A model generated the notes under the pieces. That model did no database searches, was not told the DNA's origin, and saw only the letters and a program-made list of their open reading frames with translations. From Isoetes taiwanensis (lineage: Eukaryota; Streptophyta; Lycopodiopsida; Isoetales; Isoetaceae): 64,000 bases of DNA. Below, in pieces: positions 1 to 12,025 of this stretch (positions are counted from its first letter, which is position 1; the number at the start of each line of letters is the position of its first letter). A program made the position numbers and the translations under genes. The DNA lies in NCBI GenBank assembly GCA_021234155.1, contig JAJEKV010000003.1, forward strand, positions 32,287,166 to 32,351,165, written 5' to 3'.

Positions 1-1293
1 CGCAGGCCTGAAATCGCTGGTTGAAGCAGATCCATGATCAAATTTGGGCTTTGCAGTGTAGGCGTCCACAGAGGAAGTTAGGCCACAGATTTAAGCGATG
101 CCAGTAGCATCATATGCTGCTGCTCTTCTAGACTTGCAAGGATCGGGCCGCCAGCATTTTTTCGCAAGCCCATTAGAAAGATTCGCCACAGCTGCTTAAA
201 TGCAGGAGGAAAATTTGTTGATGATCTAAGCCAAGAAGAGAAGAAACCTATGGGTAAACTTTGGTCTTTGGATCAATCTGCCTAGATCTAGACGTTCGAT
301 CTTGGGTGCGATGGACAACGGATACACTCAAAAACATTATTATATAGGATACTGGACGCCGTCATGTTTAAACCAGGGCTATATCTGTGGTATATCGGGG
401 TCTTTGACATGTTATAGCCATACCATGCTGTCATGTTTAACCACGAGTATATCTGCGTGGTATATCCGGGTGTTTGATGTTATAGCCACAAAAAAGAAAA
501 GAAAAGAAAAATCTAGCGAAAATGCCGGATTGGGGCGAAGGTTAGGGCGGGGATAGAGTAGCTTCATTGATCAACATGATTGTCTTGTGAACTTTGTGCA
601 TTAAGACACGAGCCGAAAGTTTCTTGGCGCCTAGAAGTAGTATGGGGGGCGCGATAGGGAGAGAATGTGGATTTCAGTGCTCCGTGATAGGCCCCTGCGA
701 TGGCATTCGAAAGGTGTCGTGAATTTGGATGCTACGTGATCAGGGATAGGTTCAATACTGTATAGGTTTTATACTCAATACGTATTATTCGAATGATACG
801 GCACAAATTTGAAGTATAATATGTCAAAAATATGGCAAAAAAAATTCCGGCGTCAAGGTTTTGTTTATGCGAAAATTTAAAAAAAAAAGAAGAAGAAGAG
901 GTTTCGCTTGCGCGAATTTTTTTTTTCCGGCCGGTGAGGGAAAAATATGGAAAATATATTTTTTACCTAAAAATACGTATTTTCGGACTTTATACGTCCA
1001 GAAAAATAATTCTGTACGTACAGAACCTATCCCTGTACGTGATAGGGCTTTATAGTGGATGGCAAGAATATGTATTAATATATGAATCTTCCATTGGGTA
1101 TCTCGAAATGGGATCTTGATAGGAAGAATTACGACAAAGTGGGGAACCTTCGACAAGGCTTAGATTCTATATAGAATTAGCGGCCAATTTCAAGCAGCAA
1201 GAGCTGAGGAGAGTACTCCACTGAGAATGGAGATTCCGCTTTCTTGCATTTGCCGCTACATTAGCAGTGTTTGTTCGAGTGAAAGTCTGTAAA
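1..1293. other. Non-coding stretch, no gene recognised
   Basis: I recognise no coding region here. The stretch at about 350-490 holds two diverged copies of a segment of roughly 80 bp (shared words include gtcatgttta and gtggtatat). An A-rich then T-rich low-complexity patch lies at 875-930. Around 760-1060 there are several tacg-type words, like those found near the ends of the hAT elements elsewhere in the window, but I found no terminal repeat to go with them. Confidence 0.5.
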
Positions 1294-1870
1294 CCATTAA
1301 CATCCAACATATAAAAATTAAATCCCCCAACACATAACAACCATTGACATTAACAACCAACACATAACTACCATTGACATTAATTAACACAACCATTGGG
1401 TCCAACACATTTAAATTAAAATCCCCCTTAAACCCCCTTTGGTTTAGGTGCATATTCACACGGGGGGTGACTCCGGGCAACGAGAGCTGTTGGATAGGCA
1501 TATTCACCCTTTATTCCTTAATCTACACCGTACGTAAAGTTCCTCGTTTGTGGGGTATGCAAGTACAAAATTTGCTATCTTGTATAACAAGATTCGCAAA
1601 AATACTATAAGATTTCAAGCTTAAATACTATATGGTGTTGATTTAAATGCGTGCAAAATACAATTATGAGGGCTCTCGCTGCCCCACGCCACCCAGGTGT
1701 GAATATGCACCCAAACCAAAGGGGGTTTAAGGGGGATTTTAATTTAAATGTGTTGGACCTAATGGTTGTGTTAATTAATGTCAATGGTAGTTATGTGTTG
1801 GTTGTTAATGTCAATGGTTGTTATGTGTTGGGGGATTTAATTTATATATGTTGGATGTTAATGGTTTGTG
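1294..1870. repeat. Fold-back: long inverted repeat with ~175-bp arms
   Basis: The arm at 1294-1467 is the reverse complement of 1697-1870 with few mismatches; both contain ccaaaccaaagggggtttaa and the repeated word gtcaatggt. About 230 bp separate the arms. A transcript would form a long hairpin. The same fold-back occurs in the other copy of the parent repeat at about 51498-52069. Open frames within the arms are accidental. Confidence 0.85.
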
Positions 1871-2561
1871 TTGCAAAAAACTTTTGGCCCCCCTTCGGGC
1901 CTTAGGGACGCCCCATGCTTGGCGTGACAAAAATTTTAGAATTCAAATCAGAAAAAAACTAGAATTCATTTGAGGCTTTTCATCACCTGTAGCTTTTGAA
2001 TTTCATCACAATAAAACAAATAGAGCATAAGTAAAAGTTACCATAAAGATAGAGCAGATTGATCCCATTATTCTGAAAGTCATAAAGTTTGCAACACCCA
2101 TATACAAACATTTTTCAACTGAATTTAAAGAACCTTTGGCCTCCATGGATTCTTGTGGTGAGAAACCAAAGTGGGAAACTTTTCTGCTTGTTAGCACAAG
2201 GATCTAGAAGCTTTGGAATTTGCTTAATAACTGCCTCAAAATCTAAAAATGCATGGTAATTTTTTGCAAGCTTCATTCGAAATGATCCATAAAACAATAT
2301 CCAATAGCACAATCCTGTATTAATCAGCTGGTAGGATGTAAAAGCTTACCAAACCCGGCCAAAAAGTTTCTGTTTTAGCATAGATAATTTAACCAAACAT
2401 ATCCATATCATACACTATCAAAAAGATCTCGGAGAGAGCTTTCCAACGCAATAAAAATCATCTGAAACAGAGCTCTAGATCAAAAGTTATAATAAGAAAT
2501 GTGTTGCCGGCGGGAAAACTGCACTACATGCGACCTTCAAGCCCTTCATATGCCCATTATG

Positions 2562-2740
2562 CACCACACACACAAAAAGAGGGCTTTTGTTGTGAGCCAT
2601 TGGTTGTTGACCATTATGCACCACAGGCACAAAAAAGGGCTTTTGTTGTGAGCCATTGGTTGTTGACTATTATGCACCACATGCACAAAAAAAGGGCTTT
2701 TGTTGTGAGCCATTGGTTGTTGACCATTGAAAAAAAAAAG
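2562..2740. repeat. Three-copy tandem repeat, ~58-60 bp
   Basis: Three adjacent units each contain ttttgttgtgagccattggt followed by tgttgaccattatgcaccac. The same array occurs in reverse complement at about 46150-46330 in the right copy of the parent repeat, so it predates the spread of that repeat. Confidence 0.85.
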
Positions 2741-2899
2741 GCTAAAATCAATGGCTCAGAAATGGTGCACTCTAGATGTACGCATTAGTACATCCATTTG
2801 AATACATCACGAAATCATAGGAAAACCTTAGTGAAAAGCGTACAAAAACACAAAGAAAACCCCCTGTTATTATGCTACATATAAGGACAAGAAAAACAT

Positions 2900-3520
2900 A
2901 TTTGTCCATCAAGAACATGTTGCATAGTTTTCGATCTCCAAATAGCAGTGCACGTGACGTCCATGCAGTTGTAAAAAAGGGATTCATACAACCAACCAAA
3001 AAATAAAAGGAAAAAGCCAAACCAATTTTTTGTATCTCAAACCACTCAAAGGACACCCCAAAATATCTTTTGGGGATCTTAATGTTAAGATGTCCTTTTA
3101 CTCTTGGTCCCCATCAATCATTCTTTTCTTTTCATTTTATAATCTGGTTTATTTAGTCGCCCGAAGGCAATGCATTTGTCTTGTCGGCAAACACAAACAC
3201 TGACTATCAAGACTACCAACCACTTTTTAGAATGATTTTATTAACTAATCACTTTAACATGGGATGTTCAATATATAGATCTAACATGCAGGCATTGAAT
3301 GTGATTTCAATAGTTTATTGTTCTCACAGATAGATGAAAAACATAACACAGGGTTAAGTAGGAGTACAATTTTTTGGTTACAATAATTTACAGAAATTGC
3401 TACACATATACTTATACCTTTACAACTATTTTTTACCATCACCTCAATAAGAGGCAAATTTTGTAACGATGGTGTAGCCCTACCGTTACCTTGGTTAGAT
3501 ACTTCCAAGGTTTGATCATT
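2900..3520. other. Non-coding, downstream of receptor pseudogene
   Basis: AT-rich sequence between the left dispersed repeat and the 3' end of the glutamate receptor pseudogene. I see no gene, terminal repeat or clear tandem array. Confidence 0.4.
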
Positions 3521-6500
3521 CTAATTCTCAAGAAAACTGGAGCCCCTATTACTATGATGGGGTGACTGAGCTTGCTCTACAAATGAAAAAAATGATCTAA
3601 CAAAGCTAGCACCTTTAGACAGATTAGACATGCTTGGTGCAAGAGCTTCTCGTTGCCCAAAACACCTAAAACGAGATAGCATTTTCATATAGTATGCCAG
3701 AAGACATAATATGAATGTTGTACCTGTTATCGGGAATAGACTCCAAAATGTACTAAGGCTAAGCTCACTCGAATCTACTTCTACATTTTATGTACTACAC
3801 TCATAACCATTAAGCCAGGCATCATGAATTCTTTGCAGCTCTCCATTCTCGGCAAGCATCAATATTGCTGTTGAAATATCAATGACCAGTTGTGAACCTT
3901 TTGGAAAAGCCTGTAGATAAACAAGTCAATCAGACCCAAGTAATAGAAAAGTTTAAGATGAGAGTAAGCAGACTTACAAATCCCCAGCCACTTTTTGTAA
4001 AGGCTTGGCCAGCCATTGTAAACTTGCATTTGGAAGTTAGGAACAGTTGCACATAAGGAAGCTCATCAACAATTGCCCCAACCCCTCCATTCTTTGGACT
4101 CTTTTTTAGAGTTGCTGCGTAGGCTGCCAGTGAATCTAAAGGCACAAGTCTATCCTGGGCAACATTCAACTGTAAAAGATACTCTTCAATAAATGATCTC
4201 GTCTGGTAGCCTATAGGTATGTTACTAGCTATCAATCCTGCTATGTTTTGAATCGAGGGTGTCAGTTGCTGAACTATCAATATTGATGTCAAACTAGCCG
4301 TATAGCTGGAAGTAATAATTAACACAACAAAGAACCAAATGACTAAGACTGCTCTCCCAAGTGTGCTTTTTATATCCTCCCCTATCAAATACAATATATG
4401 ACTTCAGCACTGTAAACAATAAGAATGGCATAGCTTTTCAATATGGTGCAGCATGATAATGGACTTACGGTTAAGAAGCTAAACCTGCATGAACAGGAGA
4501 TGTAATACGGATCAGATATCTAATTTTCTTGCAAGTACAATTATAGTTTCTGCACAAAATTGTGCAGGACAAAATGTTACCATAAAGTAGTCACAATTTG
4601 TTTCTTCGGTCGCCCACAGAAATCACGGTTCTTTTTATGCTCCAGCAACCAAATGACAATTGCAGTGAAAATAAAAACCATCCAGTTGTAAGCCACATTG
4701 CAGCAGTAAATGGCCGCATAAAAGCCCATGCATGGCCACTGCCAGATTTCCTTAATGGTGCAACCACCACCATTCTAGAGGTTGTATAAGGTTGTGTAAA
4801 GTCCACCATCCGTGTACACTTGGTCGTCATGGCCACGTCCAGGGTAGCCCTTAAGCCCAAATTTTAATAAGTGTAATTTAGAATGTGAGGCCAATCTTAG
4901 CTTTTTTTTATTAGTTATGTTGGCGATTTTGTTTCGGGCTTCAATTTGAGTCGTAGCAACTTTGGCGAATCTTTCATCCATCAAGCGATGGAATATATAC
5001 TTTTTTCTCAAGTAAAATTTGAGTCCGTATACAGTTGTAAGCAATGCTCATATAATGAATATACGTGTTACCAGACATTGGCATATGATTGTAAATCTCA
5101 ATAGCTCCACACTAAGGGCTAAACAACAACAAGTACACAGACTTAGCCGAGGCATGACTTCATATTATGGTGGGTAAGCACAAACTGATTTGATTTTAGT
5201 CATCTTTTTAAGATTGGATAAACAACAAACCAAAAGTAAAAATACTCCAATATTGCATACCTGGATGTTGGAACTGGATCATGAAATCCATATAACATGC
5301 ATGGTTTTTTCCCTTCCCTTTTTTTTTCTTTGAGGTAAACGGAAATTCTAAAAAACTCACCAAGAATAGAATTCTATTAATTTTACATGATTTTAGGGGG
5401 TTAAGGGGCGATTTTAGAATAATTACCAAGAATAAAATTCACATGGGGGCGAATCCAAGAATCCATCATTTAGTGATGTAGGCTAACTTATGAGTGGAGG
5501 GAGAAAATTTCGTAGACAAGGTGGCAATATTTTATTGGCACCACTCCTAATTGATCCTACTCATCAATAGTGAAAAAAATGCAAATGTCCAAAAAAATAG
5601 CCTTCTGGCGATATTTCGAGATTAAGGGCTACCTTGGCCACGTCTCCAACTACTGCATCAAAATCCTGCACCTTGCATGTATGAATAGTTGCATGGACAT
5701 TTAAACAAAATTCAAACAAAGAAATTTTAGCTCATACACTTCCAAATTTATTTCCTTTTCCAACTGAATACGGAAAAAATGGAACAGGCACATGTTTAAT
5801 CCAACAGCTTAATACTAACTGGGGATTCACATTGAGCCATGACTAGCAAAGCATATGTCTTGGCAAACATGAGGGAAGTGCTTTAGGAATTGCAGGACAA
5901 ATTAATTTATCTTTCATAGTTAATAACAATAGCACAAATTGAATGCTCAGTAGAAAAGAAGAAGATACCTTATTAACAATCTTTGTTATTAGCTCATCAT
6001 AACTGGGGGTTGTATTTCCATTTCCAAAGAATTGGAAAGTATGTGGAAGAGTATAAGGGAGTAATGAAAGTGCAGCCTCAAAGACATCAATACAGAGACC
6101 ATGAAACACCAATGTATTGTCTGAACCTAGGGTTGCATCAACAAACTCCTTATAGCCATTCTTGTGTGGCACACCAATCATCAATAGCTTTTCGCTCTTC
6201 GAAAATAGCCAGCCCCAAGGCACCTTTGCTTTTCCAATGGGCCATCTAATATCCTTCAAATTGGAAGCATTTATGGAATAGCCAGAAGTACCCTTTGGAG
6301 TATCGATGGAAAACCCAGTATTGTTGCTCCAGTAGCCCACTACACGAAGGCCCCGTGCCATGTTTACAATATGAAAAGCTGAGTCAATCCTATCTCCTTT
6401 CTGACCAAGATGGATGTTGCCAGTGAGGCCAATGAGTTTCATGGAAAGAAGCATCTGCAATAATGCAGGGCCCTCCTTCAAAGTTTTTAACCTTGCCAAT

Positions 6501-6598
6501 TCTGAGCTACATCCTGCATTGCTAGAAGGTGATTCAAAGGTGAACAGACATATTCTCTTAGAGAAAATGGAAAATTGTTTACAAGCACTTGTTACAGC
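3521..6598 (-). pseudogene. Plant ionotropic glutamate receptor (GLR) pseudogene, 5'-truncated
   Basis: Plant GLRs are ligand-gated cation channels of the plasma membrane and endomembranes. Pieces in gene order are: end of the amino-terminal domain plus S1 ligand-binding lobe (exon 5969-6598, ...GLTGNIHLGQ...); S1/M1 exon (5665-5637 continuing at 4839-4581, with [17 protein letters not shown] and WAFMRPFT); a pore-region micro-exon near 4470; M3 and S2 exon (4394-3978, with the channel motif SSYTASLTS and FTKSGWGF); and S2 end plus M4 (3910-3521, [15 protein letters not shown] then FWSLFPITGTTFILCLLAYY). Acceptor and donor sites are visible at most edges. Damage: a 797-bp hAT insertion inside GDVA|MTTK, a one-base loss in a T run in M1 (about 4660), a frameshift before DIKSTLGR, and an in-frame TAA at 3788-3790 just before M4. 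The N-terminal ligand-binding exons are missing. The motifs make the family secure; I did not assign a clade member. Confidence 0.93.
4840..5636. mobile_element. Non-autonomous hAT element inserted in the GLR exon
   Basis: The element is 797 bp. Its ends are inverted repeats: CAGGGTAGCCCTTAAGC on the left and CAAGGTAGCCCTTAATC read inward from the right. It is flanked by the 8-bp direct repeat gccacgtc (4832-4839 and 5637-5644). An 8-bp duplication and CARGG termini are hallmarks of the hAT superfamily. Removing the element and one duplication rejoins the receptor codons as GDVAMTTK in frame. No transposase frame is present inside. Confidence 0.88.
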
Positions 6599-6850
6599 CT
6601 GTTACTGGCCAGAATTGCAAGACTTAGTTCAACTTCTTCAGAAATACCAACTTACCAACTTCTTGGTTATAATTGAGGATCTCATCATACAAAGCATCAA
6701 GAGAATCTTTAGCCAAGATAAAAAGAGTTTTGACCGCCAAAAAGAGCTTAAATGGCAAAGCGCTGCACCTTTTTTTACATAGATCTAGATAGCTCACGGT
6801 TAACATGTGCTCATTTTCCTCTAACTTTCTGCTCTCTTTTTATGTGAAAA
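6599..6850. other. Upstream of GLR fragment, no recognisable exon
   Basis: The minus strand upstream of the acceptor at 6599-6600 should hold the amino-terminal receptor domain, but I cannot recognise it. A short open frame at 6624-6806 shows no receptor motif. The pseudogene therefore appears truncated here. Confidence 0.4.
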
Positions 6851-7160
6851 GATTGCCAATTATCTTCTTATCGTGATATGAAGATAAGTTCAATTCTCAA
6901 AACCAGCAAGCTAACTAAGAGAGACAAGGAGAAGAGAGAAAACACCACTGAAAGAAAGCCACATCTAGGCATCTTCACTAAAAACCATAACATGGTAACA
7001 ATGCTAAAGAAAGCCACATCTGGGCATCTCCACTAAAAAACCACAACATGGTAACAATGCGAAAGAAAGCCACATCTCGGCATCTCCACTAAAAAACCAC
7101 AACATGGTAACAATGCTAGCCACATCTGGGCATCTCCACTAAAAACCCACAACATGGTAA
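6851..7160. repeat. Tandem array of ~56-bp units with unique leader
   Basis: The leader (6858-6945) is followed by four units built on gccacatctgggcatctcca and aaccacaacatggtaacaat. The leader and first unit recur almost identically at 8068-8220. No coding capacity is evident. Confidence 0.85.
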
Positions 7161-7907
7161 CAAATGTACAACAATGCATTGAAAGTGAAGACCATTATAG
7201 TCGGGATTAAAAAACCTCGCCCTTTTGGGTTTTCGAGGAAAAACCCTGACGATAATAGTAACACTAATCAATGATAGGCTATAAACACAATTGAGTATAG
7301 AAATCCAGATTCTCTAAAACTCCTAGACGTCTGCAATGATGCTCGATTATTCTCCTACAACAAAGCTTGATAAAAGGGCCTGCAACCACAAATCACGAAG
7401 AAATAGCAGAAGCTCCCAACCTATCAACCTGCACATTAGTATGAGAGCTTCAAACACGCAATGACATGCCAAGCATAGAGCTCACAATATCTCCAGCCAT
7501 CTACTAACTCAAAGGCAGTAATCTCACAACCAACTGTACTAGGCACGAGTGCCTCCAATATCACAACCAAGAACTAGCACACATGTCAAGATCTCACAAT
7601 CACCCCTGGCACACACAACAAATAGCTACAACGCTAATGCAATGCTCCATTACAACACAATATGGGCCGCAATGCTTTCCTAAACTCATAATGCCACGAG
7701 AATGCTAATGCTGCCCGAGCCACAAAGCTTCACTAAAATACAATAAGAGCCACACATTAGCCACAAAGCTAATGCTGCGCGAGCCACTAAGCTCCACTAA
7801 GAATCTGCACAACAGAGAAATCCAACCAAAGTAATGGATCTGAGGAAGCAAGGGTCTTATCAAGGAATACGTACAAAGGACTAATCCAACACATCGACAA
7901 ATGGTCA
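7160..7907. other. Non-coding, no gene recognised
   Basis: Low-information sequence with many scattered cacaac and gctccaac words. Two short near-duplicates around 7700-7800 share gccacaaagct. I see no gene or element boundary. Confidence 0.35.
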
Positions 7908-8066
7908 TACGGGGTGGGTGGGTGGGTGGGTGGGTGGATGGTATACAGCAAAAGCAAAAGGAGATGCAGATGAGCTGATGAGAAGGAAAGCAAAAGAATG
8001 GGTATAAAAGGATGAGGAAAAAATGTAACTGTCTGAACTAACTATGGCAATGGTTTTGAGAATTAT
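7908..8066. repeat. Direct repeat with TATA-like motif, first copy
   Basis: A segment starting in a (gggt)n run and containing aaaggagatgcagatgagct, then gggtataaaaggatgagg, recurs in the same orientation at 11876-12025 about 4 kb away. The tataaaagg word resembles a core promoter, so the pair could be remnants of terminal repeats of a retroelement. I found no polymerase frames between them to support that. Confidence 0.6.
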
Positions 8067-8111
8067 ACTTATCTTCTTATCGTGATACGAAGATAAGTTC
8101 AATTCTCAAAA
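8054..8111. repeat. 58-bp palindrome, 23-bp arms and 12-nt loop
   Basis: Arm one is 8054-8076 (ttttgagaatt, three bases, cttatcttc). Arm two is 8089-8111, its reverse complement except for the three central bases. The loop is ttatcgtgatac. It lies exactly where the 7908-8066 repeat meets the 8068-8220 repeat, so it may be a recombination or insertion junction. A decayed half copy is at 6858-6885. Confidence 0.8.
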
Positions 8112-8220
8112 CCAGCAAGCTAACTAAGAGAGACAAGGAGAAGAGAGAAAACACAACTGAAAGAAAGCCACATCTGGGCATCTCCACTAAAAAACCACAA
8201 CATGGTAACAATGCTGAAAA
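8068..8220. repeat. Second copy of the 6858-7010 repeat
   Basis: Near-identical direct copy of the leader plus first 56-bp unit of the array at 6851-7160, about 1.2 kb away. Confidence 0.85.
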
Positions 8221-8248
8221 ACAGAGGCAGCAGAGTCAAGGGCTAGTT

Positions 8249-8452
8249 GGAGGGCAGAGGAAGCCAATAGTTTACCAAAGTAGCTCCTTCTCTTCTTATT
8301 GAATGGGTACCAAAGGCACTTGCATCTTCACCCAGAAAGCAATGTTTGGACCAAGACCTTAGAGTGGAATATGAAACAGGCCTTCTCCTCAAAAACAACC
8401 ACAACGCATGACACAAAATGCAACTAATCAGGTCACTAATAGCACTTCCCAC
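8249..8452 (-). pseudogene. Possible tyrosine-recombinase C-terminal remnant
   Basis: The minus-strand frame contains VSYSTLRSW, about fifteen further residues, then FGTHSIRREGATLVN. Tyrosine recombinases of eukaryotic mobile elements (DIRS-like, Crypton-like) carry an H-x-x-R box usually written as HSLRRGGAT; here the first glycine is glutamate. The frame ends in a stop soon after, before any visible catalytic tyrosine. Neighbouring minus-strand frames up to 8887 could be upstream pieces but show no clear motif. The identification rests on one box and could be wrong. Confidence 0.35.
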
Positions 8453-8459
8453 TTTGCAT

Positions 8460-11400
8460 AATTTTCCAAATCCAACAATCTCTTCAAAAGGCCATTAGGG
8501 CAATAAGAAACCATAGAGGCAAGCAATAGAGACCCGAGCACCCACACCCAACTGGTATGTCTTGAAGGACGAATAAAAAGAAAAGGGCTAGCGTGGGTAT
8601 CCAACATCAAAGCTCATTCCAAAGCAATGATAATAAATCCTTACTGTGCAGGAAAGTGACAAAGGCAATAACAATAGTTGTAAATCTCATTACATAATGA
8701 ATAAAAGAGAATTTGTCGGACAAGCCAATTGTTCAAAAGGCTTGCGGATTATATGAGGAAGGATAGGTTGTTCCTTCCTAAGAAACAGGTGGATAATCTC
8801 TTTGCCACATCTTGAGCAAGGCCAACCAAGGGATGATCTATAGGTTTGAGTAACTGGCAAGAAGGTGGTGAGAAGCAACAAAAGCAATGGTGGCGTAGGA
8901 TCCGGCTAGTGAATTAGAAAAGGAAGTTAGTAACAAAGCAAGAACAAAAAATTAGAGGACTCGATAGGTAGGAAAACTAGGTTCCTTGACTTGCACCAAT
9001 TCTTGAAAAGGTTCTAACAATTTGGAATGAGTAGGGTGCAAAAGACACACTTTGCAAAGCAAGCAAGGCTTCTGTTCAAATATGATAACTATCCCACTTT
9101 CATGTAATAATCTCAAAAATGTTTCCAACTCTCACGTGTACATCACATGTGCTCCTAACATTAGTTCTCCACCATGTACGTGTACTTCCAATGCTGCACA
9201 AGCTCCAAACTTCCAATTAGTGATATCCAAGAAGAACACTTAAATTTTGTAACCTTCCAATTAGTGATATGAAAGAACACTTACAATAAGTAACTGTAAT
9301 ACCCTGAGATATAGCAAAGAATCAAAAAATCACAATCAACAAAAGGTAAAGGTTCTCAAATATAGAGTAGAACTAGTTCTAATTCTAGTTGGATGCAAAA
9401 TAGGCCTCGATAGAAGACTAAAGTAGAAGAAAGAGGTGATGAAAAGAGATATTGTAGAAAACAATGTTAGTTGCTCTAAGCGGGTTGATTTACACTGTGG
9501 GTGTGTTCAATCCTATGAGATCCACTTTCTACATGCATCGTTTGTGTGATCTGGATTTATTCTTACAATCTGCATGAACCCTTACGAGTAGAAGATTTAT
9601 TTGAAAGGCTAGGCAAGAAAGTAAATAAAGCCAACGAGAAAGGTGCTTACATGTCCCTCATGAGTAGAAGATTTATTTGAAAGCCTAGGCAAGAAGGTAA
9701 GTATAGGCAACGGGAAAGACAATGTGAATGAGGAACGCGGATGACAGAGACAAGTAGAATTAATTTACAAATGATATGTACACCATAGGCTATATCATAG
9801 ACCTTCCATAACACCCTGAATATTCATAGGTCTTCCATATCAACAAGAATAATCTAACCCAATGTCTTTTATTAAGGGCATTGAACCCTCTGCAACCATG
9901 GAATAAAAGATACTGACGACGGTATTAAAGACACTATTGAAACTTGATGATAAACAAGAAGAGAAAAAGAAAAAGACAATGAAATTTATGCACATAATTA
10001 AGTGATTGTGGTTGTTATCGAGGATCACTTTATGATATTACGCTAGAGGAAAATATTAACACCTTAGCAGGTCCAAGGTCCTTATCATTCTTGTGATTGG
10101 ATGCCTTATGCTCAAATAAAACCTCCTAAATATCAGAGTTCCAATGGAAAACTATACAACTCGCAAAATACTTGCACACAAGCAAACCATATACATGTGC
10201 AACAAACATGATTTATTTGTTGAATTAGAACAAACAAGCCATGCCACTTGATTCAAGATGAAAAGAACTTATCCGGAAACCGTTCCTGTGCTTGGCATAT
10301 AGAGGTAGACATCGTGTGCTGGCAATTGCACCTGCCTCTCAAAAGGATCATGGACCCGAATTGCTGTGAAACGCCTTAAACTTCTCCAACAAGGTAATAA
10401 ATTGGGAACATAAACAAATCTCTAGATAAGAACAGGGTGTTGATGCCGCCAGACTGGTTCCACGACTCAAGCCTTTTCTTCATTCTTGTTAACATATCTT
10501 TCTGGTTCCATACATCAAATCTCGAGCTGCCTCTCTCTCAGTTCAAACTACAACTATAACCTGAAAATTATCCTCCAAACTCATTGCCTTTCTAAAGTGT
10601 TTCTCTAATTTCTTTGTTGCCAAATCGACTTCAAGATTCCAAGTAATAGAATCCTTGCAATGCTAGAAACATTTGGACTTGACATTGTTAGGATTGCGTA
10701 TAATAGGACACGCTGTGCTTTCTGGAAGCTGCAACAACTTAAACACATATCCCTCTGCTTCTTCTAGTTTATGCTGACCCAAGCATGATTGAAGTAATGG
10801 AAGTGAAACAAACACTCAGAGCAACTGGAACAGTTTTGGCAAGTAGAAATCATTGAATAAACAACTTAACATAAAAGGAACAGTTAATAAAAATAACTCA
10901 GGCACGGCAGGATGGCAAAGCAGGATGGAAATTACATCTAAACTGTGAACTGAGGAAATTACATCTAAACATCAAATGAACATATTACACAGCAAACTCT
11001 GACAAATAGACATGTTCGTTTATACTAAAATGAGAATCAGAAATGCAAATGGCAGTAATAAATGAAGCTATTTGTGCCAGATTTCTACTATTGCATCCAT
11101 AAAATCAAGCAACGGTGGTTTGCAGGGTGTCACTACTATGTCAACATCTTTACTTTCTTGTTAAATTCCGAGCAAGGCAGGATGAAATACTCTGTTCCGA
11201 AATAGGCTGAGAAGCTAAGAAATATTTAAGAACAAATTGACACCTGAGAAAACTAGGTCTGCCTTACAGAAATAGAAGAGTCCGCAAAGCTATTGGTCTG
11301 CGCTCCTGAAGTCACTACTGGACTGAGAAATAATTCAAAGTTACCTGTGCAGAAGTTAAAGCTGGAAAATCCGAGAGAGCAAGATGCTCTATTTGCAGAA

Positions 11401-11875
11401 AGCCAAGGCAAAAAATTAGAGGGCTGGAGAGAAAACGTCGATCCACGCTGAAATCCGGCCTGTTTAAGAGAGACGGGCTGGGAAAAATCCACAGAAGAAG
11501 AAGCTAACATGGTCACGCTAAAAAAATCACCGGAACATGCCACGGACTGTGAAAAAATCCCGCAGAAAAACAGCTCTTGAAGGCACTCCAACAGAACGAT
11601 GCCAAGCAAAATGGCTCCTCTACGGTCTTCTGTGCAAACAGGCATAACCAAATACTGATTACCAACAGTCGAAATGCCAAAAACGGCAGATTATCAAACC
11701 ACAGCCGGATGCCAAAAGCAAATAGAAATTAGATGCCGTGCAAGCAGTCCGGAAGAAACCCGGTCGATTTGGGCGTTCTCAAAAGGCCAACAAGGGAACT
11801 TTAAAAGAAATAGCAGATATTGAAAGAATAAGCAAACGCGAAAAGCATCAAGGAGAGCCAGACCGGAAACAGCTA
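8460..11875. other. 3.4-kb stretch without recognised gene
   Basis: I recognise no gene or element with defined ends. A tandem duplication of about 80 bp lies at 9579-9725 (shared word gagtagaagatttatttgaaa). Two short near-copies with ttccaattagtgatat are at 9211-9280, and a repeated attacatctaaac word is near 10930-10970. A 132-codon open frame on the minus strand (11253-11651) is Ser/Phe-rich and matches nothing I know. Confidence 0.45.
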
Positions 11876-12025
11876 GGGTGGGTGGTAGGGAAAGATGGTC
11901 TACGACAAAAGCAAAAGGAGATGCAGATGAGCTGATGAGAAGGAAAGCAAAAGAATGGGTATAAAAGGATGAGGGAAAAATGTAACTGTCTGAACTAACT
12001 ATGGCAATGGTTTCGAGAATTACAC
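11876..12025. repeat. Direct repeat with TATA-like motif, second copy
   Basis: Copy of 7908-8066 in the same orientation. It shares gatgagctgatgagaaggaa and gggtataaaaggatgagg, but lacks the palindrome's second arm. Confidence 0.6.

Larger units (their letters stand above)
1294..2899 (-). repeat. Dispersed repeat, left copy (uninterrupted)
   Basis: This segment reappears in reverse complement at 46009-52069, where it is interrupted by hAT2. In order it contains a fold-back (1294-1870), a unique block (1880-2540), a three-copy tandem repeat (2562-2740) and a terminal block ending near gttattatgctacatat at 2899. Excluding hAT2, both copies are about 1.6 kb. No reading frame resembles a transposase or reverse transcriptase, so it is probably non-autonomous. 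The ends were inferred only from where similarity between the two copies stops. I did not find convincing terminal repeats or a target duplication, so the superfamily is unknown. Confidence 0.7.

Noticed and set aside
1256-1905. Frames with NVNGSYVLVVNVNGCYVLGD in the fold-back arms
   Set aside because: They are translations of the short repeated word gtcaatggt in an inverted repeat, and appear wherever that repeat occurs.
4831-5644. Reading the GLR insertion as a 9-bp (Mutator) duplication, ggccacgtc
   Set aside because: Taking 8 bp (gccacgtc) aligns the two ends without a gap (CAGGGTAG and CAAGGTAG), which fits hAT better.
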